DNA of 64,000 nucleotides from Candidatus Poribacteria bacterium (GTDB lineage: Bacteria; Poribacteria; WGA-4E; WGA-3G). Position numbers and translations under genes: made by a program. Of the stretch, positions 9,377 through 17,694 are shown piece after piece. Numbering within the stretch: the stretch's first letter is position 1; each line of letters starts with the position of its first letter. The notes under the pieces were generated by a model. That model was given only the letters and a program-made list of their open reading frames with translations, was not told the origin of the DNA and searched no databases. Location of the stretch: the NCBI GenBank assembly GCA_958295945.1, contig OY282386.1:1367371-1431370 (forward strand), in the 5' to 3' direction.

Positions 9377-9820
9377 TTATTTAAGACGTATTGCTTCACG
9401 CACGAGAACGATGAGTTCATTTTGCTGAGACGTGCGTTGATGTGGAAAAGGGAAAGTTCCTTCAAGTGTTCCATTTTCCGATGTGGCAATACCTGTTGAA
9501 GAAGTTGCAGCGATGGAAACACCATCCGCAGTATTTATTACTGAAGCTGCAAATGTCCCTGTAGGAAGGTAATCTCCATTTGTGCTTTCCATATAGCGAA
9601 GGGCAGTCGGGTCAAAGACAATAAGCATATTATATCCTGCGATGTCTTTGCCATCTGTTATCTGTATGTTGAGTTGTATGTGTTCTCCGATTGCTGGAGA
9701 TGGAATTTGCTCAGGTGATACAGAGACAATCGCAGCACCATAACCCATCACTGTAAAACTCAGTCCTATAAGAACAACGAAACTGAGGAAAAGATGGTGT
9801 TTCATGAATAATTTCTTCAT
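9377..9820 (-). CDS. Exported cohesin-like domain protein, short
   Basis: The 147-residue product has a signal peptide (MKKLFMKHHLFLSFVVLIGL, then a small-residue cleavage region). A type I cohesin-like beta sandwich follows: VSVSPEQIPSPAIGEHIQLNI, a DIAGYNMLIVFDPTALRY strand pair, and SIAATSSTG. In cellulosome-like systems cohesins bind dockerins. The domain lacks the usual last strands: after GTLEGTFPF the tail looks unlike the family, so a frameshift or truncation near 9440 is likely. An AGGAGA ribosome site precedes the ATG. It lies directly upstream of sdhC on the same strand, 59 bases away. Confidence 0.6.
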   Translation of the reverse strand: MKKLFMKHHLFLSFVVLIGLSFTVMGYGAAIVSVSPEQIPSPAIGEHIQLNIQITDGKDIAGYNMLIVFDPTALRYMESTNGDYLPTGTFAASVINTADGVSIAATSSTGIATSENGTLEGTFPFPHQRTSQQNELIVLVREAIRLK

Positions 9821-9890
9821 GATTTCTCCTGAGTGTTTTATGTTGGTATTTCTTTTTACTTTAGGCAGATAGGAAAAGGCAGAGGAATCT

Positions 9891-10631
9891 CTACAACTTC
9901 AACGTATGTGTCAAAGGTTCCCAACCTAGTAACCGTTTTGCTTTTGAGAGATTGATTTCCTTCTGCTCATAGTCCCCTGCGATGAAGAAGGCATTGAAAC
10001 CTTCGTGTTCAACAGAGATTGCTGCAAGATAAGCACGCGCCAAGTCCTCCTCATCAGTCCACCAAATATGTACTGACGAGTCTTTTGGTTGTGCGCGCCG
10101 TTCTAACCACTGTTCACGTGTAGATGGACCGGTAATTCTTAAGGCAATGAGTGACATACCGTGTTCACGAGCAAAGTATTCACAAACCTGTTCACCAAAG
10201 TTTTTTGTCAAGCCGTAAACACCCGGATTATCTCTCGGAACAATATCTTCATAAGGATAATTATTTCGTGTGCGTTCATGCACGGTGAATGTGCTCGTGT
10301 AGACACCGTGCTTAATTCCTGCTTCTTTTGCAGCATGCAGAAGAATATGGAGTCCCTTTGCATTCACATCATAGTTTGCAACAATGTCTGGAAAATCAGC
10401 AACAGATGAACGGTCACTTGTAGGACGCAACATCACCATGTAGACGAACGTGTCCATCCCTTTCAACGCTTCTTGAACTATCTCCACATCCGTGACCGAT
10501 CCTTGGATATATTCAATAGATGCGTCTTTGGGAGGAGATGGATCAAGCACGCGGAAATTGTGTTGTTCCTTCATATAGGGTAGTGTCATGGTTCCGACAT
10601 GACCAGAACCACCTACAAGTAGCACGTTCAT
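9891..10631 (-). CDS. NAD-dependent epimerase/dehydratase (extended SDR)
   Basis: The 246-residue protein has the N-terminal nucleotide motif VLLVGGSGHVGT and a Y-x3-K catalytic pair (VYGLTKNFGEQ), both marks of extended short-chain dehydrogenases. These act on nucleotide sugars or related carbonyl compounds; the substrate is unknown. A GAGGAAAC ribosome site precedes the ATG. It is somewhat short for the family (usually about 300). Confidence 0.8.
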   Translation of the reverse strand: MNVLLVGGSGHVGTMTLPYMKEQHNFRVLDPSPPKDASIEYIQGSVTDVEIVQEALKGMDTFVYMVMLRPTSDRSSVADFPDIVANYDVNAKGLHILLHAAKEAGIKHGVYTSTFTVHERTRNNYPYEDIVPRDNPGVYGLTKNFGEQVCEYFAREHGMSLIALRITGPSTREQWLERRAQPKDSSVHIWWTDEEDLARAYLAAISVEHEGFNAFFIAGDYEQKEINLSKAKRLLGWEPLTHTLKL

Positions 10632-10751
10632 TATGTTTCCTCAAATTTTATTACAGCGTATCTCATAAGTATTGTAACTATATTCACCTAAGAAATTCAA
10701 CTTCATCGTAGTGTAGGGTCTCTGCTCCAGCATTATTTCTACTTGTTAGGC

Positions 10752-10891
10752 TAGTGGAGTGTCCACTCTTATTTTATAGGTAAATATCGCGATTCGGAGA
10801 TCGCTCCTACCGACTGACCACTCATTGTCCGAGGGAACTCCGATTCCCGATTTATTTTGCGATCCACAATTTTAGTGTGGACAGTCTACTA
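10752..10891. mobile_element. 140-bp MITE with the ends of the IS630-type element at 52052-53300
   Basis: The left end TAGTGGAGTGTCCAC and the right end (reverse complement TAGTAGACTGTCCACACT) match the two terminal inverted repeats of the IS at 52052-53300. The interior of about 80 bases has no coding potential. This is a non-autonomous derivative of that IS. Confidence 0.75.
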
Positions 10892-11422
10892 GGCATAGTC
10901 AACATCTGTTTGATAGTTATTGTTAAAAATGGAATCATTAGGTTCAAGATAATTATTCAAATAATTTGGAGTCTCTTATGCCATCAAAACATTATAGAGA
11001 TATCCTTGATTAGTGTCAACGAGATTATTTCATTTGAATTAGCAGGATTAATTGGTTTCAAGAGTTTTCCGCAATTGCGATTTACTGAAGGTTTATATTT
11101 TAGTGCAGTAGGTCCGGTTTCCTAATTACATCCTACAAGGAGAGTCTCTATGAAGACTTTTATTTCAAATCGGTGCGGTTAGGAAACAGAATGATAGACA
11201 TCAATTGATTGTAATCTTTGCTTGTCTGAACCAAGATTTGCAGGATTAGTAGATTTTCAAGATTGTGTGTCTGATGTTTCAAAATTCCTTTGATCAGTAT
11301 TAATAAATTAATCTTCATATCAATACCTTCGCCAATGATAGATATTAACTAATGCGTCAATAACACATTATGTAGCGCATTCTGCCAGATTGCGCATGCC
11401 TAATATTGATACCTTTGATTAT

Positions 11423-11541
11423 TATAGTCCAGTTTAGAATTAAGAAGACATTTCAATGCGCTTGCAAGTACCACAAGTCCCGTAGGGACGAGGTTTCCTC
11501 GTCCTCTGAGACGTGTCCTATTAATTGTCCATTCCACTATA
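11423..11541. mobile_element. 119-bp MITE, copy 1 (TATAGT ends)
   Basis: It begins TATAGTCCAGTTTAGAATTA and ends in ACTATA. A near-identical 119-bp copy lies at 16204-16322, differing at about five positions. The centre is a perfect hairpin (GGGACGAGG, 3-base loop, CCTCGTCC). The ends resemble those of the IS630 element at 20879-21785. Confidence 0.8.
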
Positions 11542-11814
11542 ATAATCCTTCAACAAAACCCTGAAGTTATTTTTATTCATGTAATACTACAAGATCACTC
11601 AACAATGGTAGATGAACAGGACATACTCATTCAACTAAAGCACTCAAAATTGGCGAAGGTATTGAATAATAACTTATCATTACTAAAACAGGCCTTCGTA
11701 GTCGCGCAAGTCATTACTATGAATATCCAAAAAAACTGAAAAAAGTTGTGAATCTAAACATGAAACCTTGTTCGTGATCCCTTCTGAATTCTTTCTTCTC
11801 CGACGGTGTAAAAG

Positions 11815-12819
11815 TTATTCATCCCACGGCAGCGGCACACCGAGGCGTTCACTTGCTGCAAGTGCTGACGACTGTTCCATTTCACCGTATCGTATTCCTT
11901 CACGGCGATGTATTTCTGTGCGTTCTTCTTCAATCGCCCCGGGAAGTAGTGCTTGATCAGTCCCCGGCATCGGTTCATAAGTTTCGCGTACATCATGCAC
12001 TAAACGATCAACTTCAGCATGAAACACGTCAGTTGACACAACGGATTCAATGTGTATGGCGAGCACCATGCCGCCATGCCTTGCACCGCTCCATTTTGCA
12101 GTGTCTTCCGATGGTACTTCAGTAAAACCTGTCAATGCTCCACCAAGTAGACATGCAACAGCAGTATACCCAATGCTCTTAAAGAATGCAGCTGGAATCA
12201 TTGAAAGCAGTTCATCAAATTCTGCACCGCGTTGATAGTCTGCCATAATACACGTTGCTGCATCTAACACCACGGGTGGCTCATCGCCAGAAGTTATGGC
12301 AAAACAGATAGGTGGGTTGCCGTAATAACCAAGTTGGGGTTTAGAATCACGACCACCTGCGTTCCCATGGTTCTGATACCCTTGCACAGAAAAACCGATG
12401 CAACCGGATTCATTACACAAGCGTGCATAATGTCCCGCTGAACCGTAATGACCGATATATCGGACGAGTCCCATACCGATGCCAACCTCTTTTGCTTTTG
12501 AGATTGCATGTTCAGTGGCACGGACCATAGGTAGATATCCGAGTGTGCCATTTCCATCAAGCACAACAGCAGTGGGGGTTTCACGGATAACACTTATATT
12601 AGGGTTAGGATTTAGACTGCCGTTTTCAAAACCGCCGCAGTACCCGCTTAAAGTCCGCGTCCCGTGGCTACGGACACCACGCAAATCCGAATTGACAAGC
12701 AAGCGGCTAATAAGTGCGGCATGTTCGTGTGTTATGCCTGCTTTCTCAAAACATGCAGTACTAAACTTAAGTAGTCGTTCTTCATCTACACGAATGAACT
12801 CCTCTGGTGGTCTATTCAT
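11815..12819 (-). CDS. Malate/L-lactate (Ldh-family) NAD(P)-dependent dehydrogenase
   Basis: The 334-residue protein matches the Ldh/malate-ureidoglycolate-sulfolactate dehydrogenase family, which is distinct from classical LDH. It has the N-terminal DLRGVRSHGT motif with the catalytic His region, VRYIGHYGSAGHYA in the middle, and a GGALTG stretch in the C-terminal half. Such enzymes oxidise 2-hydroxyacids with NAD(P). An AAAGGAGAG ribosome site precedes the ATG. It stands alone between two gene-poor stretches. Confidence 0.85.
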   Translation of the reverse strand: MNRPPEEFIRVDEERLLKFSTACFEKAGITHEHAALISRLLVNSDLRGVRSHGTRTLSGYCGGFENGSLNPNPNISVIRETPTAVVLDGNGTLGYLPMVRATEHAISKAKEVGIGMGLVRYIGHYGSAGHYARLCNESGCIGFSVQGYQNHGNAGGRDSKPQLGYYGNPPICFAITSGDEPPVVLDAATCIMADYQRGAEFDELLSMIPAAFFKSIGYTAVACLLGGALTGFTEVPSEDTAKWSGARHGGMVLAIHIESVVSTDVFHAEVDRLVHDVRETYEPMPGTDQALLPGAIEEERTEIHRREGIRYGEMEQSSALAASERLGVPLPWDE

Positions 12820-13068
12820 ACTCTCTCCTTTATTCTGATAATTTCATTGTCAAGATGTTCTTAATGTTTAACTAGATTTTCATCATGAAGTACCAACGAT
12901 TATTAGAACAGAAATTAGGAAACTGTTCGTCTCTTAGGTTCTATCGGAGACAAAGCTCCATTTCTAAACTCTGACTGCTAAGCGTCTCAATAACAACTTC
13001 GGTTCCATATATTTGGGAGTGAATCTTCTTCGTTTTTCAAACGGATTCTCCTTTTAATCCGATTATTA

Positions 13069-13180
13069 TACCATTTCTGATAGAAAACGCCGCATTTTTG
13101 TACCACAAACTGCCAGTTTGTGCAGTCCTTCAAGACATTCTTAACAAATGTTAATGGAATAAACATTTATAGAAATGGTA
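13069..13180. mobile_element. 112-bp MITE with TACCATTTCT ends
   Basis: It starts TACCATTTCTGATAG and ends ATAGAAATGGTA, an inverted repeat that matches the ends of the IS630-type element at 57415-58557 (TACCATTTCTAATTG). A single copy of the same end lies near 14789. It has no coding capacity. Confidence 0.6.
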
Positions 13181-13238
13181 TTATATCACAATCTTGGTTT
13201 AGACTGTGGTCAAATTTTCCGCATGCAGCGCATCATTT

Positions 13239-13340
13239 TATAGTGAATTATAAATATGAGTTGACACTTTCGTCCCATGGTAGGCGAGGTTTCCTAACCT
13301 CGCCGATGCTGAGTTTTCAAGTCCTTTCAAATCTACTATA
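13239..13340. mobile_element. MITE of the 103-bp family, diverged copy
   Basis: It has TATAGT and ACTATA ends and a central hairpin GCGAGGTTTCCTAACCTCGC, 102 bp long. It is a diverged relative of the copies at 13917, 33055 and 55358. Confidence 0.65.
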
Positions 13341-13489
13341 ATCCGCAAAAATCCGCGATCCAAACAAAATCCACATGCAAATCTATTATAAATCCATTGT
13401 CCTCAACCCAAAAAACCCTTTCACACCCTCCCCCACAACACGTTATAATAACCTAAGTTGAATTTGGTGGCGTGGTTTAAAACCACGAG

Positions 13490-13660
13490 TTAATCAACGC
13501 ATTGTCCCGCGAGGTCTCCGTGCCTCGCCTATTAATCAACACATTGTCCCGCGAGGTCTCCGTGCCTCGCCTATTAATCAACACATTGTCCCGCGAGGTC
13601 TCCGTGCCTCGCCTATTAATCAACACATTGTAGCGCGAGGTCTCCGTGCCTCGCCCAACG
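13490..13660. repeat. Tandem array of four 42-bp units
   Basis: The block CGCGAGGTCTCCGTGCCTCG begins at 13508, 13550, 13592 and 13634, an exact 42-bp period. Each unit contains a small hairpin (CGAGG/CCTCG) followed by a near-constant ATTAATCAACACATTGT linker. The fourth unit differs by TAG for TCC. The period is a multiple of three, so a minus-strand frame reads as 14-residue repeats, but no start or family supports coding. Confidence 0.85.
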
Positions 13661-13916
13661 AGACAAAAATATTGACCCCAATAAAACAACACACAATTAC
13701 ACAAAAAAAAACGCAAAACAACACACAAACCTTCATAAACCCAGACAGGCACAGACCGCACAGACAACACACAAAAAAGGGGCACTGTGTGAAAAACAAC
13801 ACAATACGGTGTGAAAATCAAGAAACACCCTCTTGTTGGAGTGGTTTAAAACCACGATTTTCAACAATGGTTGGAGCACTTTAAAACCGCGATTTTCAAC
13901 GATAGTTGGAGCACTG

Positions 13917-14019
13917 TATGGTAGAGCATAGAATTATATTTATACTTTCTATCAACGATAAGCGAGGTTTCCTAACCTCGCCTGATCAATGTGTCCAATT
14001 AATTCAATAATTTACCATA
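13917..14019. mobile_element. MITE of the 103-bp family, diverged copy
   Basis: It has TATGGT and ACCATA ends, exactly 103 bp, with the central GCGAGGTTTCCTAACCTCGC hairpin. Flanks of the hairpin differ from the identical pair at 33055 and 55358. Confidence 0.75.
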
Positions 14020-14049
14020 GGAATGGTATTAGTTTATCATGTTAACTGA

Positions 14050-14285
14050 AAGTTTAGGTTTTGAAGCATAATATTTCATCTTATCAGTATATACGCGTCA
14101 TTCCAGCAAATTTGAATACGGAGAATGCCATATATCGCATAGCAGCAATGACTTGTGGGATAGAACCACTTCGGACAGTTATGACTGCACATCAGACCGA
14201 CTTCCATAAGTACGAGGATTGATTTCAGAGGATGTCGTTTCCCTTTATTCTTGTGTGGATCTGAAAGTTTGGTATAAAAAACAGA
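14050..14285 (-). pseudogene. Internally deleted ISAs1-type transposase relic
   Basis: On the minus strand, codons for a start-proximal segment (LSDPHKNKGKRHPLKSIL) run within about 30 bases into a frame-shifted segment. That second segment matches the transposase C-terminus (IPQVIAAMRYMAF, then DKMKYYASK). The same segments stand far apart in the ISAs1 element at 59967-61281, so this is a deletion derivative of a related IS. Confidence 0.7.
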
Positions 14286-14322
14286 AAAATCATGAAAAAA
14301 CACAAGAAATGTAAAAATTAAC

Positions 14323-14352
14323 TTGACTTGTAAGGATTTCTTGTGTTATAAT
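14323..14352 (+). promoter_or_regulatory. Promoter-like sequence upstream of the methyltransferase locus
   Basis: TTGACT (14323-14328) and TATAAT (14347-14352) are 18 bases apart. It is the only good promoter before the methyltransferase, which would give a leader of about 750 bases. Confidence 0.5.
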
Positions 14353-15114
14353 TCATATTACATAAATTCAGTGTGTTAGACAAAGAAATATGAAAACAGA
14401 ATACCGTATACAATGGACCATGATAATCCTACAAACAATCTTTTCATTACGAATACCATTTCGGCATAAGAACACTCTACAGACAATTACTTTTAAAGTG
14501 AATATCTTTCGCACATCCACCATGCATATTTTTATTCAGCCGTTTTTAACATTAGAAACATTCTATTCAGCATTCGTAAAATGCTTGTCAATTAAAATTC
14601 ATACTCAATCGATCCACACAACAAAACCGAATATGCGAAGTGTACAAATTAAAAAATTTTCATTTTTTTATAAATCCCTTACAAACCCTTGTATAGACTG
14701 CTATTACAGCAATTATAAAAAATGTACAGGTGTACGAAATACTGTCCAATTTCTGTACAGTTTTGATAAGGAATAATTCTATCAAATAATACCATTTCTG
14801 ATAGATAATATTCCATTAAGGAATAAACCGTGAGTAGTCACGCAATTCAATGTGCCTCTTACATTTATCAGACAAAGATGCCCAATAACTTGTGCCCCTA
14901 CGAACGTTTTCTTTTAACAATGGAGTTTTTGTATCTGAATAGACTTACGTCCATAACTTTAATCACCTATAGTAAATTGTACTTGAATTTTCTCATGGAT
15001 AAGTGTATATTTATCTAAAATATGTCGTTAAACCAATTAAGTTTACAACGTAAATATGACAAATTCAACCAACTAACCATTAATATACAGATCTTCTTAT
15101 ACAACTATAAAATC
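14353..15114 (+). other. Long AT-rich leader or decayed region before the methyltransferase
   Basis: Two open frames (14390-14776, 128 codons; 14830-15018, 62 codons) lie here in the sense direction. Their products are rich in Thr, Ser, Phe and Ile, lack family features, and have no ribosome sites, so I do not call them genes. A TGTACA palindromic pair lies near 14724-14762. Confidence 0.4.
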
Positions 15115-16122
15115 ATGAATTTAGACAAAAAACGTGCAAATGGCCGTTACTATACATGTGGGAACCCTTTTTTGTTAGAAGCTTTTAACAAATGGGCAAT
15201 TGTTTCAAATTTAGAACAACAGGTCATATTAGAACCCTTCGCAGGTGCTAAGAATATTCCGCAACTAATAAAATCTACACATTTGAAGTGTCAAAACTGG
15301 GAATATTTTGACATTGAACCGGGAGCAGAAGGTATAGTACGGCGTGATACACTTGCCGACTTTCCCGAAGGATTCAATGTTTGTATTACTAATCCGCCAT
15401 GGCTTGCTCGTAATTCCGCAACACGTCGTGGTTTACCATTTCCAGAAGAGACCAATCACGACGATCTATACAAATATGCACTTGAGAAATGCCTAACACA
15501 CTGTCCATGGGTTGCAGCGATTATACCTGAAGCATTCATTCGAAGTGGTTTGTTCTTAAAACGTCTGCGCGATTTTGTTTCTTTAGTTCCACAAAGACAA
15601 CATAAGACAATGCCAGAAAAAAATAAGAAAGAAACATCAAGTATGTTTGAAGACACAGAACATCCTGTAGGGCTTGCTTTGTTTGCACCTGATATTACAT
15701 CGGATGTTAGGGTGTGGCGTAATAATGAATTGTTAGGAACACTTAGCGAGTTAAGACAACACTTGCCTATACCATCTAGCAACCGTAGCATTGTGTTTAA
15801 TGATCCGAAAGGGAATTTAGGTCTATATGCAATTGATAATACTGTTTCTGCATCCATTCGCTTTTGTCCACCATCAGAATTAGGTGAATATAAAGTCCGT
15901 TATCAAGGTCGGTCAATAACCAAAATCGGTGTACCCTGGAATGTAGATATAGACCATTTGAATACACGTTTAGCAATATTACGTGAAAAAACACATGATG
16001 CTTTCTTGACTGCATTTAAAGGATTAAGACGCGATGGATGCTATCGACGACGGTTGGATTGGGCATTAGCAAGATCAATTATTGATGTAGAGAATTTACA
16101 ACTCAAAATTGGACTGGATTAG
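15115..16122 (+). CDS. Type II-like DNA adenine-N6 methyltransferase
   Basis: The 335-residue enzyme has an S-adenosylmethionine-binding motif (VILEPFAGAKN), an acidic second strand (YFDIEPG) and the catalytic NPPW tetrad (CITNPPWLARNSATRRG). This order, motif I then IV, is that of N6-adenine methyltransferases of the gamma type. The longer frame from 15022 adds 31 residues unlike the family, so I start at the ATG at 15115. It would protect DNA against a partner restriction enzyme. The next frame starts four bases after its stop but is broken by a MITE, so the partner is probably dead and this gene is now a solitary methyltransferase. Confidence 0.8.
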   Translation: MNLDKKRANGRYYTCGNPFLLEAFNKWAIVSNLEQQVILEPFAGAKNIPQLIKSTHLKCQNWEYFDIEPGAEGIVRRDTLADFPEGFNVCITNPPWLARNSATRRGLPFPEETNHDDLYKYALEKCLTHCPWVAAIIPEAFIRSGLFLKRLRDFVSLVPQRQHKTMPEKNKKETSSMFEDTEHPVGLALFAPDITSDVRVWRNNELLGTLSELRQHLPIPSSNRSIVFNDPKGNLGLYAIDNTVSASIRFCPPSELGEYKVRYQGRSITKIGVPWNVDIDHLNTRLAILREKTHDAFLTAFKGLRRDGCYRRRLDWALARSIIDVENLQLKIGLD

Positions 16123-16125
16123 AAA

Positions 16126-16486
16126 ATGGAAATACAACCACAGATTATGACAAAGTCTAAATGGATTTATGGAGGAGACATGGATCTGAAGTTATTGATC
16201 TATTATAGTCCAGTTTAGAATTAAGAAGACATTTCAATGCACTTGCAAGTACCACAAGTCCCGTAGGGGCGAGGTCTCCTCGCCCTCTGAGACGTGTCCT
16301 ATTAATTGTCCATTCTACTATAAAAAAATTGCATTTTTTGCGATCTGTGACGGACCTTACTACGACAAATCAACTTTGTCTATGTTGCGTGAATTTGAAC
16401 AAAAAGAACCACCCTTTAGTTTTGCATGTCCTATAGGAGAAGTGCCAGAAAATGTTGAAAAACTGCAATTGCATTATAGTAAGTGA
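16126..16486 (+). pseudogene. Remnant of a gene downstream of the methyltransferase, interrupted by a MITE
   Basis: An ATG four bases after the methyltransferase stop opens a frame (MEIQPQIMTKSKWIYGGDMD) that reaches the MITE at 16204 after 26 codons. Beyond the MITE, codons from about 16325 to the TGA at 16484-16486 read as a plausible protein C-terminus (KIAFFAICDGPYYDKSTL onward). The tight spacing suggests a restriction endonuclease partner, but the pieces total only about 80 residues and I cannot assign a family. After conceptual excision of the MITE the halves are in different frames, so internal loss or an indel in the A-run has also occurred. Confidence 0.55.
16204..16322. mobile_element. 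119-bp MITE, copy 2 (TATAGT ends)
   Basis: It is the same element as 11423-11541 with about five substitutions. Two of them are paired: the stem GGGACGAGG/CCTCGTCC of copy 1 is GGGGCGAGG/CCTCGCCC here, a compensatory change. It splits the frame that follows the methyltransferase. Confidence 0.85.
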
Positions 16487-16683
16487 TAAGACTCTTCCTT
16501 GAGGTTTCTGCTACTAATCAACCATTAAATCTCTACCTAAGACAAAACTGTATATCCAAACACATTCACATACACTTTTTTGAATGAAGAATCGTAGACT
16601 GGGTATGAAAAACCTACTATTCTTCCTACCAGACCTTATAAATTAACTCCCTTTAAAAAGCTAATACAAAAGGAAACAAACAA

Positions 16684-17676
16684 ATGAAAGTCTTAGTTAT
16701 CGGAGGAACAGGAAACATCAGTCGTGGAATCGTCGCTGCACTACTTCACCGAAACCACGAAGTCGTCCTATTCAACCGTGGACAACATGCCGACCCACCA
16801 CCGCCTGATATCCGAGTGATAAAGGGAGATCGGCAACATCGCGACGATTTTGAAGCAAAAGTCAGTGCGGAAAACTGGGATGCTGTCATTGACATGATCA
16901 GTTTCAACGCAGAAGACGCAGCTTCTGCCATCCGAGCATGTCAAGGACGAATCGGACATTTCGTCCAATGTTCCACCGTAATGACTTACGGGCCCGAATT
17001 CAGCGGAATAAATCTGCCTGAAACTGCACCACTACAAGGCACATCAGGATATGGCCTCAACAAAGTCGCTGCAGATAACCTATTGCTTGAAGCACATGCA
17101 AACGATGGATTTCCTGTAACTATATTCAAACCATCTTATACACACGGACCTGGTATGAACTTACATCGTCAAGTCGGAGGTGATGGAAGTTGGATTGATC
17201 GGTTGCGAAAGGGAAAACCCATCCTCTCCGCAGGGGATGGATTGAACTATTTCCAATTCCTTGCATCACGGGACGCAGGGGATGCATTCGCTGAAATACT
17301 TGGTAAATCTGAATGTTTTGGAGAGATATACAATCTTGTTCATCCACAAGCACGCACATGGGATGAGTGGCATCGTGCTGCAGCCGCTGCACTCGGTGTT
17401 GACATTGAAATCGTGCATGTATCTCAGGAAACATTAATCGCTATGACACCAGAGAGATTCAGTGGATTACGAGGTAACTTTGGACATACACAGATCTTTA
17501 GCCATCAAAAACTCGCACAAGCATTACCCAACTTCAGTCCACAAATATCCGTAACAGAGAGTGTGGCAGAAAATATCGCTTGGATGGATAAACACAATCT
17601 AATACCAAATAGTGATGCGAATGACTTAGAAGATCGCATTATTGAGACAATCCGCAACCTACCACGGATCAGTTAA
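16684..17676 (+). CDS. NAD-dependent epimerase/reductase (atypical/extended SDR)
   Basis: The 330-residue protein starts with the nucleotide-binding VLVIGGTGNISRG motif and has the Y-x3-K pair (GYGLNKVAAD). It resembles NAD-dependent epimerase/dehydratase or isoflavone-reductase-like SDRs. The substrate is unknown. AAAGGAAAC precedes the ATG. It is the first gene of a tight trio with the phytanoyl-CoA dioxygenase (18 bases on) and an acyl-CoA ligase. Confidence 0.82.
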   Translation: MKVLVIGGTGNISRGIVAALLHRNHEVVLFNRGQHADPPPPDIRVIKGDRQHRDDFEAKVSAENWDAVIDMISFNAEDAASAIRACQGRIGHFVQCSTVMTYGPEFSGINLPETAPLQGTSGYGLNKVAADNLLLEAHANDGFPVTIFKPSYTHGPGMNLHRQVGGDGSWIDRLRKGKPILSAGDGLNYFQFLASRDAGDAFAEILGKSECFGEIYNLVHPQARTWDEWHRAAAAALGVDIEIVHVSQETLIAMTPERFSGLRGNFGHTQIFSHQKLAQALPNFSPQISVTESVAENIAWMDKHNLIPNSDANDLEDRIIETIRNLPRIS

Positions 17677-17694
17677 TACGGAGGTGAAAAGACA

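Larger units (their letters stand above)
10632..11814. other. Gene-free region with two MITEs
   Basis: No gene is supported in this 1.2 kb. It holds the MITEs at 10752-10891 and 11423-11541. A diffuse inverted pair of 'GGTTTCCTAA' type lies at about 11114-11185. The rest is AT-rich filler. Confidence 0.6.
12820..14322. other. Gene-poor repeat zone
   Basis: No gene is supported. The zone contains MITEs at 13069-13180, 13239-13340 and 13917-14019, a four-unit 42-bp tandem array (13490-13660) and GTGGTTTAAAACCAC palindromes near 13480 and 13845. It also holds an A/C-rich, G-poor stretch at about 13670-13830 and an ISAs1 relic at about 14050-14285. Bases 12820-13068 hold nothing recognisable. 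Confidence 0.6.

Noticed and set aside
13490-13660. CRISPR array
   Set aside because: The repeats are contiguous with near-constant linkers, so there are no unique spacers, and no cas gene is present.
13477-13821. Minus-strand frame of 114 codons with 14-residue repeats
   Set aside because: The repeat is explained by the 42-bp DNA array. The frame has no ribosome site and a biased, unfamiliar composition.
14390-14776. 128-codon frame upstream of the methyltransferase
   Set aside because: It has a Thr/Ser/Phe-rich product, no ribosome site, and no family features; the region is better seen as AT-rich leader.
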